Part shown: piece by piece, positions 25,501 through 34,620 of the stretch | Layout of the letters: the number at the start of each line of letters is the position of its first letter | Numbering within the stretch: the stretch's first letter is position 1 | Assembly (NCBI GenBank): GCA_012270485.1 | Contig: JAAXIF010000105.1 | Location: 1-64,000, forward strand | Length of the DNA stretch: 64,000 nucleotides | Reading direction: 5' to 3' | Source: Sphingobacteriales bacterium | GTDB lineage: Bacteria > Bacteroidota > Bacteroidia > Chitinophagales > Chitinophagaceae | Notes under the pieces: model-generated | Told to the model about the DNA's origin: nothing | The model's database searches: none | The model's input: the letters and a program-made list of their open reading frames with translations, nothing else | Position numbers and translations under genes: made by a program

Positions 25501-26233
25501 ATACACTTCAGGTGTTCATGTAAGAGGTGATAATATCTTAGAATTAAGAACTGATGAAAATACACCTTCTCAATTATATTACTACTGTTCTTTACATAGT
25601 GGTATGGGTGGAGTAGTTGGTGTTGCAATGTTTACTAGAGAAACTTCAATTGCAATAGATACAGCAGACCATGACTACTTAGTTAGAAGTAATGAAAGAA
25701 GACCTTCATATGAAGGAAGAATAGTTTCAAGTGGAAGTCAACAGGACGAAGTGTTCTTATTAGAAGACGGATATAAATTCATATATGAAGAAGAGAAATA
25801 TTTCTTTGGTCTAGAACCAACATTAATAGAACATGAAGCTGGTGTGACTGTAGGTGATTCACTATTACTAGAAGATGGTAATCAAATCTATATGGAAGAT
25901 GCAACGTTTGATGATATACAAGATAATTATATCTCAACTGAAAGGACTTCAATCATAAGTCATGCACCATTAGGAGGGACTTTACGAAGTCTAAATACAA
26001 TAACAGGACAAAGAATTTTTGATATATCATATTATCTAAAAGATGAAACAGATAATGATGATTTTATTTTAGAAGATGGAACAGGTAATATCATGAGTGA
26101 GGAATCGAAACCCGAAGGTTTAAGAATTTCAGACCTTGATACCTATTTCCCACAACATACAGTTAACTATTATTCAGACGTTCCAAATTTAAGGACGAAT
26201 ATTGCATTTAGTTCTTATATAAAGTCTGCATAG
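22511..26233 (+). CDS. gp7: gp7-like baseplate wedge protein with cupredoxin-like domain
   Basis: At 1240 residues between gp6 and gp8 this fits wedge initiator gp7 (T4 1032 aa). The N terminus (FKIERLTDRLTNLLPSYIKEEAPVFELFLKSYFEYLE) is helical, and the body is built of repeated beta modules such as TEGEVVTGTNSSATATIL and GEEITGGNSN. Residues about 935-1040 form a cupredoxin-like domain with His980, then YYYCSLHSGMGG giving Cys1026, His1029 and Met1032, the full type-1 copper ligand set. Short LLEDG and IYEE strings recur in the last quarter. Identification as gp7 is by position and size. Confidence 0.7.
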   Translation: MSNDFKIERLTDRLTNLLPSYIKEEAPVFELFLKSYFEYLESEIITLSAQGELDGIMLEDSSGSVLAEPQTVRPSPDEDTSKLLQESTGANPNATADPWTVGEYVVGSVSKSVAKITSVNGLQIYVNSISGFGFSEGETITGRKSKQTGTVSGYKENTIIANNKILDYSDIDRTSEDFLQHFQTDFLPSLDLKQTQNKRLTIKGISDLYKEKGTAESLKFLMRILYNEDAEIRYPDNETIYNSESDYSQKRRVNILMTDLRVAPSATDKIVQYDSNNRVLAESIVENVFPINVEQGEYSLEITDNHKGEFVYNEQVKLVDRDGVSQTTGTLKGLISDIINTSSSTYIRNEEEDSNLLFEDDSGIVLEQSNVGSLYSLNDTINISGSKLDSGATIAKTVVNGLLEGGVDHIYIEDGGTGYAGGDLVVFEHEGQGSGAEAVIGAVGDEVILEGATVWGQYEYTAIAGDPIITGTDNNGNYIVFNDESVEVYQDGILLTPITDYTHKNDRVVLVNPPIGGELIEIYTEKMRLLSEDESPVQLETTASHIRSIKIKSPGAGFKQVPKVYPGGYIYFDDLTGFTEGEVVTGTNSSATATILKIDGENKRLIVKRLSTDTGAFQSGEEITGGNSNTIRLNKQAVVSSGEGAKLFAYSDTIGGVGSLNIQEQGNAFNYDGVMDSTSYFPMLITTPTANLTKDIVLTGRISGSTAKVVSYDADRHILTYTDLNGCFLSEETVDFNNVDTFKILKSNPYQARGKVAGEGVIQEQLLGDKSTLDASASNIQDGKFYQTHSYVIKVGESINKYRSVVKDLLHPAGHIFFGEVAIKQTINNEIEEQIRFRPTIVIHEAPVLTQPNAFANSMRKILLWTTEAEMNDPLVVLQDAGVPTPETDPRTGLAITEPFTEYGDSSHRNRHLNIFKIQNFVVGTTSRPYRTEQHFGVDTKEITVTNNGVQNIFEVNGTDQATINLIQGHVYHFNHPTGHPFRLSTTADGTHGGGVEYTSGVHVRGDNILELRTDENTPSQLYYYCSLHSGMGGVVGVAMFTRETSIAIDTADHDYLVRSNERRPSYEGRIVSSGSQQDEVFLLEDGYKFIYEEEKYFFGLEPTLIEHEAGVTVGDSLLLEDGNQIYMEDATFDDIQDNYISTERTSIISHAPLGGTLRSLNTITGQRIFDISYYLKDETDNDDFILEDGTGNIMSEESKPEGLRISDLDTYFPQHTVNYYSDVPNLRTNIAFSSYIKSA

Positions 26234-26236
26234 TGT

Positions 26237-26255
26237 TATAAATAGTATATAAATA
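26237..26255 (+). promoter_or_regulatory. Tandem late promoter boxes before gp8
   Basis: Two perfect TATAAATA boxes occur at 26237-26244 and 26248-26255, 11 bases apart, in the 40-base gap before gp8. The second would start transcription at about 26261. A GAGGAG ribosome site follows. Confidence 0.6.
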
Positions 26256-26273
26256 ATCTGAGGAGATTAAAAA

Positions 26274-27731
26274 ATGGCAGCAATAATAACGGAAAAGTTT
26301 CGAATCCATAATGCGAAACAATTTAAGGAAGACTTTGGTGAGAGTGCCTCGTCAAGTTATATATTCATAGGACGTTCATTCGATTGGACTGATGAAAACA
26401 ACCCACCTTCACCTGCGAATGCAGTTGGTGAAGAGATAGATTCATATGCAGACATGATTGCTATGAAGAAGGTTTCTTCTTCAGACGTATCTCATGGTTT
26501 GACAAGATATGATTGGACTTCAGGAACTTCATATGACGAATATGCACATGATTATAGTGCAAGTCTTACAAGTCCAGCAACAAGTTCAAACAACTTATAC
26601 GATTCAAGATTCTTTGTAATCACTGATGAATACAATGTGTATAAGTGTATCAGAACTGGTAGAGATAGTTCAGGTGCTGTGGTAGTATCAGACGTAAAAC
26701 CAACAGGAACAAGTGCAACTACTTTAGTAGAAACTGCCGACTCGAATGCTGCCTCAGGTCGTGGTTATATTTGGAAGTATATGTATACAATTTCTGCCTC
26801 AGAAACTATTAAATTTGTCACTAACGACTTCATTCCAGTAAAAACTATCGGTGCTCAAACTGAAGTTGACGGAACAGGTTCAGGTGGTGCAATCGGTTCA
26901 GCTGCAACCGATGATGGTTCTGCTCAATGGGACGTAGAAAACTCCGCAGTAGACGGAGGTATTCACCATGTAAGAGTGACTAATGGTGGTGCTGGTTATA
27001 CAGACGGAACACATACAGGTGTTTCAATTGTTGGAGATGGTTCAGGTGCCGTTTGTGAAGTCGTAGTAGCTTCAGGTGCAATCACTCATGTTAATGTGAC
27101 TGCAGCTGGTTCAGGATACAAACGTGCGTCAATAGACGTATCAGGTATCTCAGGAATCGGAAGTGGTTCTAATGGTTCAATCAAACCAATCATATCACCT
27201 TTCTATGGACATGGTGCAGACCCAGTTCAAGAACTTGGTGGAAACTTTATTTGTGTTAATGCAAGATTAGAGTTTGCAGAAGGTTCAGGTGACTTCCCAG
27301 TAGATAACGATTTTAGAAGGATTGGTCTTATCCAAGACCCATTCAATGTTGGAACTACAACAGTTGCAACTTCAACTTCATTAGCTGCATATTCACAAAT
27401 GACACTTTCAACAGTGACAGACTTAGACGTAGACGATACTATTATGAGTGCTCAAAATGACGGAAGTGGTGTTGCAGTATCTAAAGTTGTATCAATAAGT
27501 GGTAATGTTGTTTCTCATGTCCCAGTTGCAAATAGTGCTGGTGGATATGTAGACTTTACTACAAGTGATACAGTATATTGGACAGGAAACAGTGGAACAG
27601 TTAACTCAGTTAACGCTGCATTCCCTGAAGTTGAAAGATATTCAGGTCAAATAATGTATGTCGAAAATAGGGGTGCAGTGACAAGAGCTGCCGACCAAAT
27701 CGAAGATATCAAACTGATTATCGAAATGTAA
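26274..27731 (+). CDS. gp8: gp8 baseplate wedge protein
   Basis: gp8 is a wedge component joining gp7 and gp10. The protein (485 aa; T4 334) starts ITEKFRIHNAKQFKEDFGESASSSYIFIGRSFDWTDENNPP, the conserved gp8 entry. It continues with SRFFVITDEYNVYKCIRTG and RGYIWKYMYTISASE, and ends with QIMYVENRGAVTRAADQIEDIKLIIEM, another family landmark. A glycine-rich repeated insertion (GGAGYTDGTHTG, SGYKRAS) occupies residues about 230-320. It has a GAGGAG site and its own promoters. Confidence 0.9.
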   Translation: MAAIITEKFRIHNAKQFKEDFGESASSSYIFIGRSFDWTDENNPPSPANAVGEEIDSYADMIAMKKVSSSDVSHGLTRYDWTSGTSYDEYAHDYSASLTSPATSSNNLYDSRFFVITDEYNVYKCIRTGRDSSGAVVVSDVKPTGTSATTLVETADSNAASGRGYIWKYMYTISASETIKFVTNDFIPVKTIGAQTEVDGTGSGGAIGSAATDDGSAQWDVENSAVDGGIHHVRVTNGGAGYTDGTHTGVSIVGDGSGAVCEVVVASGAITHVNVTAAGSGYKRASIDVSGISGIGSGSNGSIKPIISPFYGHGADPVQELGGNFICVNARLEFAEGSGDFPVDNDFRRIGLIQDPFNVGTTTVATSTSLAAYSQMTLSTVTDLDVDDTIMSAQNDGSGVAVSKVVSISGNVVSHVPVANSAGGYVDFTTSDTVYWTGNSGTVNSVNAAFPEVERYSGQIMYVENRGAVTRAADQIEDIKLIIEM

Positions 27732-27735
27732 TTAA

Positions 27736-27753
27736 TGGGGTCTATTGACCCCA
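27736..27753 (+). other. Intergenic hairpin between gp8 and the DUF4815 gene
   Basis: TGGGGTC and GACCCCA form a perfect 7-bp stem with a TATT loop, directly after the gp8 stop. No T-run follows, so it is more likely an RNA-processing or mRNA-end-protecting element than a terminator. Confidence 0.4.
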
Positions 27754-27766
27754 CAAGAGAGAAAAC

Positions 27767-30700
27767 ATGGCAGAGAAAACTGATTTAAATATATCACCCT
27801 ATTATGACGACTACAGTCAGAGTAAAAACTTCCATAAGGTCTTATTCCGTGCGAGTAGACCTCTTCAAGCAAGGGAATTAACTCAGTCACAATCTATCCT
27901 ACAAAACCAAATTGAAAGATTTGGTAATCATATTTTTGAAGAAGGTTCGATTGTCACTGGTGCTCAAACTGATGTCGATATGGAACTTTACTTTGTTAAG
28001 GTAAAGTCTTCTAATCCAAATTCACAAGGGTCAGATTCAGTAGAAGAATACAGAACTTCTTTCCATGGTAAAATACTACAAGGTAAAACAACAGGTGTCG
28101 TAGGTAAAGTTGTCACTTCAAGTGCAGAATCCTCAGACGACCCAATCACATTATTCGTTAGATATCAATCACAAGGAACAGATGCAAACAATTCATTTAC
28201 TTTTGCAGCTGACGAAGAACTACATGAAGTAAGTGTAGACGAAAATGGTGCAATATCAGACGTATTAAACAATAACGAATTCCAAGTCGACTCTCAAACA
28301 GTATTATCTAAACCAATCGGAAGAGCTTCGATTGCAAACATTTCAGAAGGTGTTATATTCATTAGAGGTTTCTTTGTAAAAGTTCCAGCACAAGAACTTA
28401 TCTTAGAGAAATACTCAGGTGCTCCTTCATATAGAGTCGGTTTAACAGTCGTAGAGAAATTAATATCTTCTTCAGAAGATTCTACTCTATTAGATAACTC
28501 ACAAGGAACAACAAACGAAAACGCTGCTGGTGCAGATAGACTTAAGTTTGAATTGAATTTAAGTAAGTATGCACTTACTACAACAGACGATGCAGATTTT
28601 GTTGAGTTAGTCAGAGTTAATGGTGGTCTAATCGAATTAAAAGTAGACAAACCAATATACAATGAAATCGAACATACTCTTGCACGAAGAACTTTCGATG
28701 CAAATGGTGATTTTGTTGTAAGACAATTTACACCAAATTTAAAAGAACACTTAGACACTACAATTAATGGTGGAGTCTATTCAAAAGTAAATGGTGGTGA
28801 CGAATCTAAGTTCGTCATGCAAGTATCGCCTGGTAAAGCATACGTTAAAGGTTATGAAATTGAAAAGATTGGAACAACAACAATCGGTCTTCCAAAAGCA
28901 AGGTCAACAGTTTCATTAGACAATGCAAACACACCAGTAAGAATAGGAAACAAATTAAGAGTCACAAACGTTCACTCTCTACCTGAATTCGGTAATGAGG
29001 GTGGAGTAGATACACTAGACCCATATCAAGTTGCAGAACTTTATGATACAACAGGAAGTGCTGGTGCAGCTAATACTAGTGAAAAGATAGGTTTTTGTAG
29101 AATAAGAAACATAGACGAACATTCAACAGGTGTGTATAACCTATACTTGTTTGATATTAAAATGTTAACAAAGATTAATTTAGTATCAATCTCAAGTTCA
29201 ACACCAGTTTTAGTTGGTCAAAGAGTAGAAGACACTACAACTGGTGCTCATGGTATCGTTGCAGAAGTAGATTATTCAAATAACTTTATTAAATTACATG
29301 ACGTAGTAGGAACCTTTGCAGATGGAAATCAAATAGCTGCAACTGGTGGTGGAAACTCTTCAGGTTTTGTAATCGACACTAATGGTGTTAGAACATATAA
29401 CATTGACAGAGCAAGAGGTATTTCACAAACATCAAATAACACTGCAAGAGAAATATTTACTGCAGACATTGTCACTGATTTATTAAACACTTTAACAGGA
29501 ACAGTTATTTTCAGTGGTTCAAATGCCACACTTACAGGTTTTGGAACTAAGTTTGGAACAGAATTAAAAGAAGGTGATATAGTTTATAACCCAGTATCAC
29601 AAGTAAATCATGTTATCGATAGTGTCACTGATGACACAAATGCAAGTTTAACAGTTGCATCTAGTCAAGAGTTCCAAGGTAGTGTGACACGAAGACGTGC
29701 AACATTATATGACCAAAATCAAACTGCGTCAATATTCGCATGGCCAAGAAACTGGGTGAAATCACATACAGGTGAATCGGTCACTGTTAGACGACAGTTC
29801 ACAACTGAAATATCAGGTGGTCAGTTCTCAATAACAACGGGTGCAAATGGTGTATTCGGTCTTATAAACAAAGATAACTTTACAATTGCAGTTATTGAAG
29901 AACAATCAGGTGGAACTTTTACAAACGGAGATTTAATTGACCCCGAAACACTTGGTAATCCTTCACCTACAACAGCAGGTTCAGGACAACAGATTACATT
30001 TAGTGGTATTGATTCAAGCAACAATGGTGCAACTGTAAGAGTATCATATACTGTTCAAATAACAGACCCAGTTAATAGAAATAAAACACTTAGACCAGCA
30101 AGACTATTAAAAGTATCAGAGAATTCAACTGGAAATTTCTATGGTTGTGGATACGACAATAAAGAAATTTCATTGGGTGTTGCAGATGCATTTAAGGTTC
30201 ATGCAATATTTGAAGGTGTTGACGGAAGTGCATTACCACCTAAATTTCAAACAACTACAACTTCAGGAACTTTTGTAAATTATGAAGAGGTTGTAGGACA
30301 AACTTCAGACGCACGTGCAATCATTATTACTTTTGCTGGTGATGGTGCTGATACATATTTCTATTATAAAAATGATAACAGATTTGTTGATTCAGAAGTT
30401 ATTATAGGACAAACTTCAAATGCAGTAGGAACATTATCTAATATTTCTACAGGTTCACCAAACATAACAAACAGATACTTCTTTGATAATGGTCAGAGAG
30501 ATGGTTTCTATGATTTATCAAAACTAATATTGAAGCCTGGTGAACCAACACCAAACAATCAAATATTAATAGTATTTGATTACTTCCAAGCTTCAGGTGC
30601 TGGAGATTTCTTTGACGTAAATTCATACGCAGGTATTGAATACAAAGATATCCCAGTATACTCACCAAACAAAGTTGACTTAGGTGGTTTAGAACCCGAT

Positions 30701-33700
30701 GGAACTTTTGAGTTATCAGACTCAGTTGATTTCAGACCAATAGTTGGTCAGGTTCTAGGAAATTCTAATTTTGGAGATGACAACAACCAAAGTCCTTTAA
30801 CTGCAACAGACCTATCAGACGAAAGTGGTCAAGGTGCAAGATACTCACCTTTTGCATACGAAGATGGACGTTCATTCTTAGGAACAAGAACAAACATATC
30901 AACAACTGGTGCAAACCATGTTGATACTCCAGTTTCAGGTTCAAGTGTAATCGGTGATATAGAATTCTATGTCGGAAGAATAGATAAAATCTTCTTACAT
31001 AAGTCAGGTATATTCCAAACTTCAACAGGTAATCCTGCGTTGTCACCAACTAAACCAAAAGCTATTGACGATAGTATAGAACTTTTTGAATTACAAATTC
31101 CACCTTATACTAACAAATTAAGTCAGATTAAAATAAGGTCACAAGACCATAGACGATATACTATGAAGGATATCGGAAAGATTAATAATAGGGTCACAAA
31201 CTTAGAAAGAATTACTTCACTATCATTACTTGAGAAAGATACTCAATCAAAACAGGTTTTAGATGCAGACGGATTCGATAGATATAAATCAGGTTTCTTA
31301 GTAGATAACTTTAGAGGTCATAAGATTGGTGACGTAAATCACCCCGACTATAAGTGTTCTATCGATACGAAAATGGGTATGTTAAGACCTCAGTCTTATC
31401 AACAGTTCTTTGATATAGGATTAAACACTAATGCTTCTTCGAACTATACGAAGACTGGTGACTTAATCACATTACCTTTTGAAGAAATCAATTATGTAGA
31501 CCAAAATAAAGCTTCAAGAACATTAAACGTAAACCCATATCACGTTTTTGCTTTCGTGGGTAATGTCAAGTTAACACCTGAAACAGATATATGGCAAGAT
31601 ACAGAACAACTACCTGAAGTAAGAATCAATAGAGAAGGAAACTTTGATGCAGTGTTATCAGAAAACACAAATGCATTAGGAACTGTATGGAACAACTGGC
31701 AGACAACATGGGTTGGTGAACCAGCTGTTGTATCTTCTGAAGTGCAATCAACTTCAAATGGTTCATGGTCAGGTGACCCTTCTCAAGGTGGTGAATGGAA
31801 TGCTGGTCTAGAGATAACAAGAGAAATTACAGAAACACCTGAGATTCAAACAAGAACAGGTGTCACAACTTCAGTCGTTGAGGATTTTGTAGAAACAAGA
31901 AACGATAGAATTGTATCAGTATCAATTATACCTTTCATGCGTGCAAGGACTATTGAGATAGATGCAACTAACTTAAAACCAAATACAAACCATTACTTCT
32001 ATTTTGATAATGTGAATGTTAATAAATTCATAAGACCTCAGAGTGGAAGTTATTCACAAGACGGAGGAACAACAGTTTCTTCAAATTGTAAAACAGACGG
32101 AAACGGAAGATTACGTGCATTCTTTGAATTACCAAATAATTCAATCGATAGATTCCCAACGGGTCAAAGAGAATTAAGAATTACTTCTTCATTCTACAAT
32201 TTAAGTAATCCTGCTTCAAATGGTAGTGCAGTATATCAAGCACAAGGTTTATTACAATCTTCACAAACTGAAATTGTATCAACAAGAAATGGTAGAGTAG
32301 TCACTGAAAGATTACAAGGTTCAAGGTCAATGGACAGAAGAGGTGAGAGATTAAACTCAGCACCTTTTGATGTAGATGCACCTGAGGTAAGAGTCAATGA
32401 GATTCCTGAAGATACAGTAGAACAACTTGTAGTTCCACCTCAAGCACCTGCTATACCACCTGAACCTGAATTATTTTTCCCTACACCACCAGTTCTTCAA
32501 CCAGTTGTATTAGAAGATAGAAGAAACAGAACACCTTCTACACCAATAAGAATCGGAAGAGGTTCAAGATTGGATAGAGGTTGGGGTGACCCACTTGCAC
32601 AATCATTCTTATGTGAAGCAGATGGTGGTATGATGTTAACTTCAGTTGACGTGTTCTTTGAAACAAAAGACGCTTCAATGCCTGTTTCTGTAGAAGTCAG
32701 AACCATGGTAAATGGATATCCTGGCCAGACAGTATTACCTTTCTCTACAGTGACACATAACCCTTCTGCAGTTAATACTTCTTCAGACGGGTCAGTTGCA
32801 ACAACATTTACTTTCGATTCACCAGTATACGTAGAAGAAAACGTAGAGTATGCATTGGTTGTTTACTCAAACTCAAATGAATACAATATGTTCATTTCAA
32901 GAATGGGTGAGAAAGACCTTGCAACAGGACAAACAATCGCAGGACAACCATATGCTGGTTCATTATTCTTATCACAAAATGCTTCTACATGGACTGCAGA
33001 ACAAACTGATGATATGAAGATTAAAATCAAAGTTGCAAAATTTGATACTTCAAAAATATCAGATTTAAGATTTGAGAACGATGCATTACCAGTTTCAACT
33101 TTACAAAACAATCCAATCGAAACATATACAAACCAAACATATGTAAAAGTATATAATTACTTACACGGAATGTATGATACAGTTGGTGATAAAGATAATG
33201 TAGTTATTGCTGGTCTAACAGGTGAGAAAGAAAACTCATTGTTAACACTTGGTAATATTTCCACTTCAAATGGAACACCAATTGACACAAGTTATTTTGA
33301 TGTAAGTGACGGAAAAGCAAAATTCAATGTCACTGTTTCAGGTGGTGCTGTGACCAGTATGTTAATCGAAGAGCCTGGACATGGATATACTGTAGGTGAA
33401 ACTGTCACAATAAACAACTTTGATGCAGAACAAGCTGGAACCACTACACTTACTTTCCAAGTATTATCAGTAGGTGATACTATAGGTGGGTGGCCAGTTG
33501 ATTCATTAAACGGAACATTTACAAATATAGATAACAGAGGAATCGATTCATTTACAATCACACCTGATGTTTCTGCATATAACTTTATCTCAGGATATAA
33601 TGGTGTAGAGAATACAGTAGGTGGTGGAAGTGTTGCAACATGTTCAAGAAATTATTACTTTGACGGATTGCATACAATGATACCTTCAGTTGCAGTTAAG

Positions 33701-34408
33701 AATACACAAATACTTTGTAGTGTATATACAACTGCAATGAGTTCACCCGAAGGTTATGTAGACGGAACTTCATATGTGAAAGACAACACTAGTGATTTCA
33801 TAACATTGAATGATAATACATTCTTTGGTTCACCAAGTGTAGTTGCCTCTGCAATTAACGAACAAAACGAAATGTCTTCAACTAAGTCATTCGAATGTCA
33901 ATTACAACTTGCTTCATTCAACCCGAATGTATCACCAGTGATTGACGTAGGAACAATTGGTGTAATTGGTTTTGCAAACAGATTAAATAACATAGATAGT
34001 AGTTCAGATGTCCCTACAGGAACCACATATATCCCTTCTACAGACCCCGAGGGAGATTCTAATGCAATGGTATATGTGACACGTAAAGTGAACCTTAAAA
34101 CACCTGCTACGAGTCTTAAAGTTATTGCAGACTTCTTTAGACCACCAACAACCGAGTTGAAAGTCATGTATAAGATTATTAAGAATGACGAAGATACTCC
34201 TTTAGATGATGTCGGGTTTGAATTCTTCAATACAGATGGTTCACCTGATACTGCGATTGAAGCAGACGGAAGAAACTTTAAAGAATATGAATTCACTGCA
34301 AATGACTTGCCTGAATTCAGTGCTTTTGCAATTAAGATTGTTGGTCAAGGAACAAACACTTCATCAGTTCCATTAGTGACTGCATTAAGGACAATGGCAC
34401 TTGCATAA
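27767..34408 (+). CDS. Giant baseplate/tail structural protein (DUF4815 type), 2213 aa
   Basis: This is the largest gene in the window. It begins with the DUF4815 pattern: FHKVLFRASRPLQARELTQSQSILQNQIERFGNHIFEEGSIV, a domain found in tail-associated proteins of T4-like marine phages. The body is Thr/Ser/Gly-rich beta sequence with repeated VxVGQTSDAxAxI-type modules and a central FRGHKIGDVNHPDYKCSID region. Near residues 1520-1560 there is a proline-rich linker (VPPQAPAIPPEPELFFPTPP), then a jelly-roll-like part. By position it takes the place of T4 gp9/gp10, the wedge-to-fibre connector, but I see no direct homology. AAGAGAG lies before the ATG. Confidence 0.75.
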   Translation: MAEKTDLNISPYYDDYSQSKNFHKVLFRASRPLQARELTQSQSILQNQIERFGNHIFEEGSIVTGAQTDVDMELYFVKVKSSNPNSQGSDSVEEYRTSFHGKILQGKTTGVVGKVVTSSAESSDDPITLFVRYQSQGTDANNSFTFAADEELHEVSVDENGAISDVLNNNEFQVDSQTVLSKPIGRASIANISEGVIFIRGFFVKVPAQELILEKYSGAPSYRVGLTVVEKLISSSEDSTLLDNSQGTTNENAAGADRLKFELNLSKYALTTTDDADFVELVRVNGGLIELKVDKPIYNEIEHTLARRTFDANGDFVVRQFTPNLKEHLDTTINGGVYSKVNGGDESKFVMQVSPGKAYVKGYEIEKIGTTTIGLPKARSTVSLDNANTPVRIGNKLRVTNVHSLPEFGNEGGVDTLDPYQVAELYDTTGSAGAANTSEKIGFCRIRNIDEHSTGVYNLYLFDIKMLTKINLVSISSSTPVLVGQRVEDTTTGAHGIVAEVDYSNNFIKLHDVVGTFADGNQIAATGGGNSSGFVIDTNGVRTYNIDRARGISQTSNNTAREIFTADIVTDLLNTLTGTVIFSGSNATLTGFGTKFGTELKEGDIVYNPVSQVNHVIDSVTDDTNASLTVASSQEFQGSVTRRRATLYDQNQTASIFAWPRNWVKSHTGESVTVRRQFTTEISGGQFSITTGANGVFGLINKDNFTIAVIEEQSGGTFTNGDLIDPETLGNPSPTTAGSGQQITFSGIDSSNNGATVRVSYTVQITDPVNRNKTLRPARLLKVSENSTGNFYGCGYDNKEISLGVADAFKVHAIFEGVDGSALPPKFQTTTTSGTFVNYEEVVGQTSDARAIIITFAGDGADTYFYYKNDNRFVDSEVIIGQTSNAVGTLSNISTGSPNITNRYFFDNGQRDGFYDLSKLILKPGEPTPNNQILIVFDYFQASGAGDFFDVNSYAGIEYKDIPVYSPNKVDLGGLEPDGTFELSDSVDFRPIVGQVLGNSNFGDDNNQSPLTATDLSDESGQGARYSPFAYEDGRSFLGTRTNISTTGANHVDTPVSGSSVIGDIEFYVGRIDKIFLHKSGIFQTSTGNPALSPTKPKAIDDSIELFELQIPPYTNKLSQIKIRSQDHRRYTMKDIGKINNRVTNLERITSLSLLEKDTQSKQVLDADGFDRYKSGFLVDNFRGHKIGDVNHPDYKCSIDTKMGMLRPQSYQQFFDIGLNTNASSNYTKTGDLITLPFEEINYVDQNKASRTLNVNPYHVFAFVGNVKLTPETDIWQDTEQLPEVRINREGNFDAVLSENTNALGTVWNNWQTTWVGEPAVVSSEVQSTSNGSWSGDPSQGGEWNAGLEITREITETPEIQTRTGVTTSVVEDFVETRNDRIVSVSIIPFMRARTIEIDATNLKPNTNHYFYFDNVNVNKFIRPQSGSYSQDGGTTVSSNCKTDGNGRLRAFFELPNNSIDRFPTGQRELRITSSFYNLSNPASNGSAVYQAQGLLQSSQTEIVSTRNGRVVTERLQGSRSMDRRGERLNSAPFDVDAPEVRVNEIPEDTVEQLVVPPQAPAIPPEPELFFPTPPVLQPVVLEDRRNRTPSTPIRIGRGSRLDRGWGDPLAQSFLCEADGGMMLTSVDVFFETKDASMPVSVEVRTMVNGYPGQTVLPFSTVTHNPSAVNTSSDGSVATTFTFDSPVYVEENVEYALVVYSNSNEYNMFISRMGEKDLATGQTIAGQPYAGSLFLSQNASTWTAEQTDDMKIKIKVAKFDTSKISDLRFENDALPVSTLQNNPIETYTNQTYVKVYNYLHGMYDTVGDKDNVVIAGLTGEKENSLLTLGNISTSNGTPIDTSYFDVSDGKAKFNVTVSGGAVTSMLIEEPGHGYTVGETVTINNFDAEQAGTTTLTFQVLSVGDTIGGWPVDSLNGTFTNIDNRGIDSFTITPDVSAYNFISGYNGVENTVGGGSVATCSRNYYFDGLHTMIPSVAVKNTQILCSVYTTAMSSPEGYVDGTSYVKDNTSDFITLNDNTFFGSPSVVASAINEQNEMSSTKSFECQLQLASFNPNVSPVIDVGTIGVIGFANRLNNIDSSSDVPTGTTYIPSTDPEGDSNAMVYVTRKVNLKTPATSLKVIADFFRPPTTELKVMYKIIKNDEDTPLDDVGFEFFNTDGSPDTAIEADGRNFKEYEFTANDLPEFSAFAIKIVGQGTNTSSVPLVTALRTMALA

Positions 34409-34620
34409 TGAAAGATATTGAGTATGTAAAAGTTGAAGGTCACTCACACTTAGTGAGGGACGATAGTTCTCACGGAATTGTTAATACAGATATAGAACAA
34501 TATAAATTAACAATGAAACGTAGAGAAATCATGAGGAACACTCGTGAGGAGATAAATAATTTAAAGAGTGACATGGACGAGATTAAATCTATGTTAACAC
34601 AACTTATAGAGAAAGTATAA
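34408..34620 (+). CDS. Small coiled-coil protein, 70 aa
   Basis: This highly charged protein is joined to both neighbours by one-base overlaps (TAATG). The first part has VEGHSHLVRDDSSHGIVNTD, a pattern I know from small proteins next to fibre genes in T4-like cyanophages. The second half (RREIMRNTREEINNLKSDMDEIKSMLTQLIEKV) is a clear coiled coil by heptads. It may help fibre trimerise or attach. Function unproven. Confidence 0.65.
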   Translation: MKDIEYVKVEGHSHLVRDDSSHGIVNTDIEQYKLTMKRREIMRNTREEINNLKSDMDEIKSMLTQLIEKV

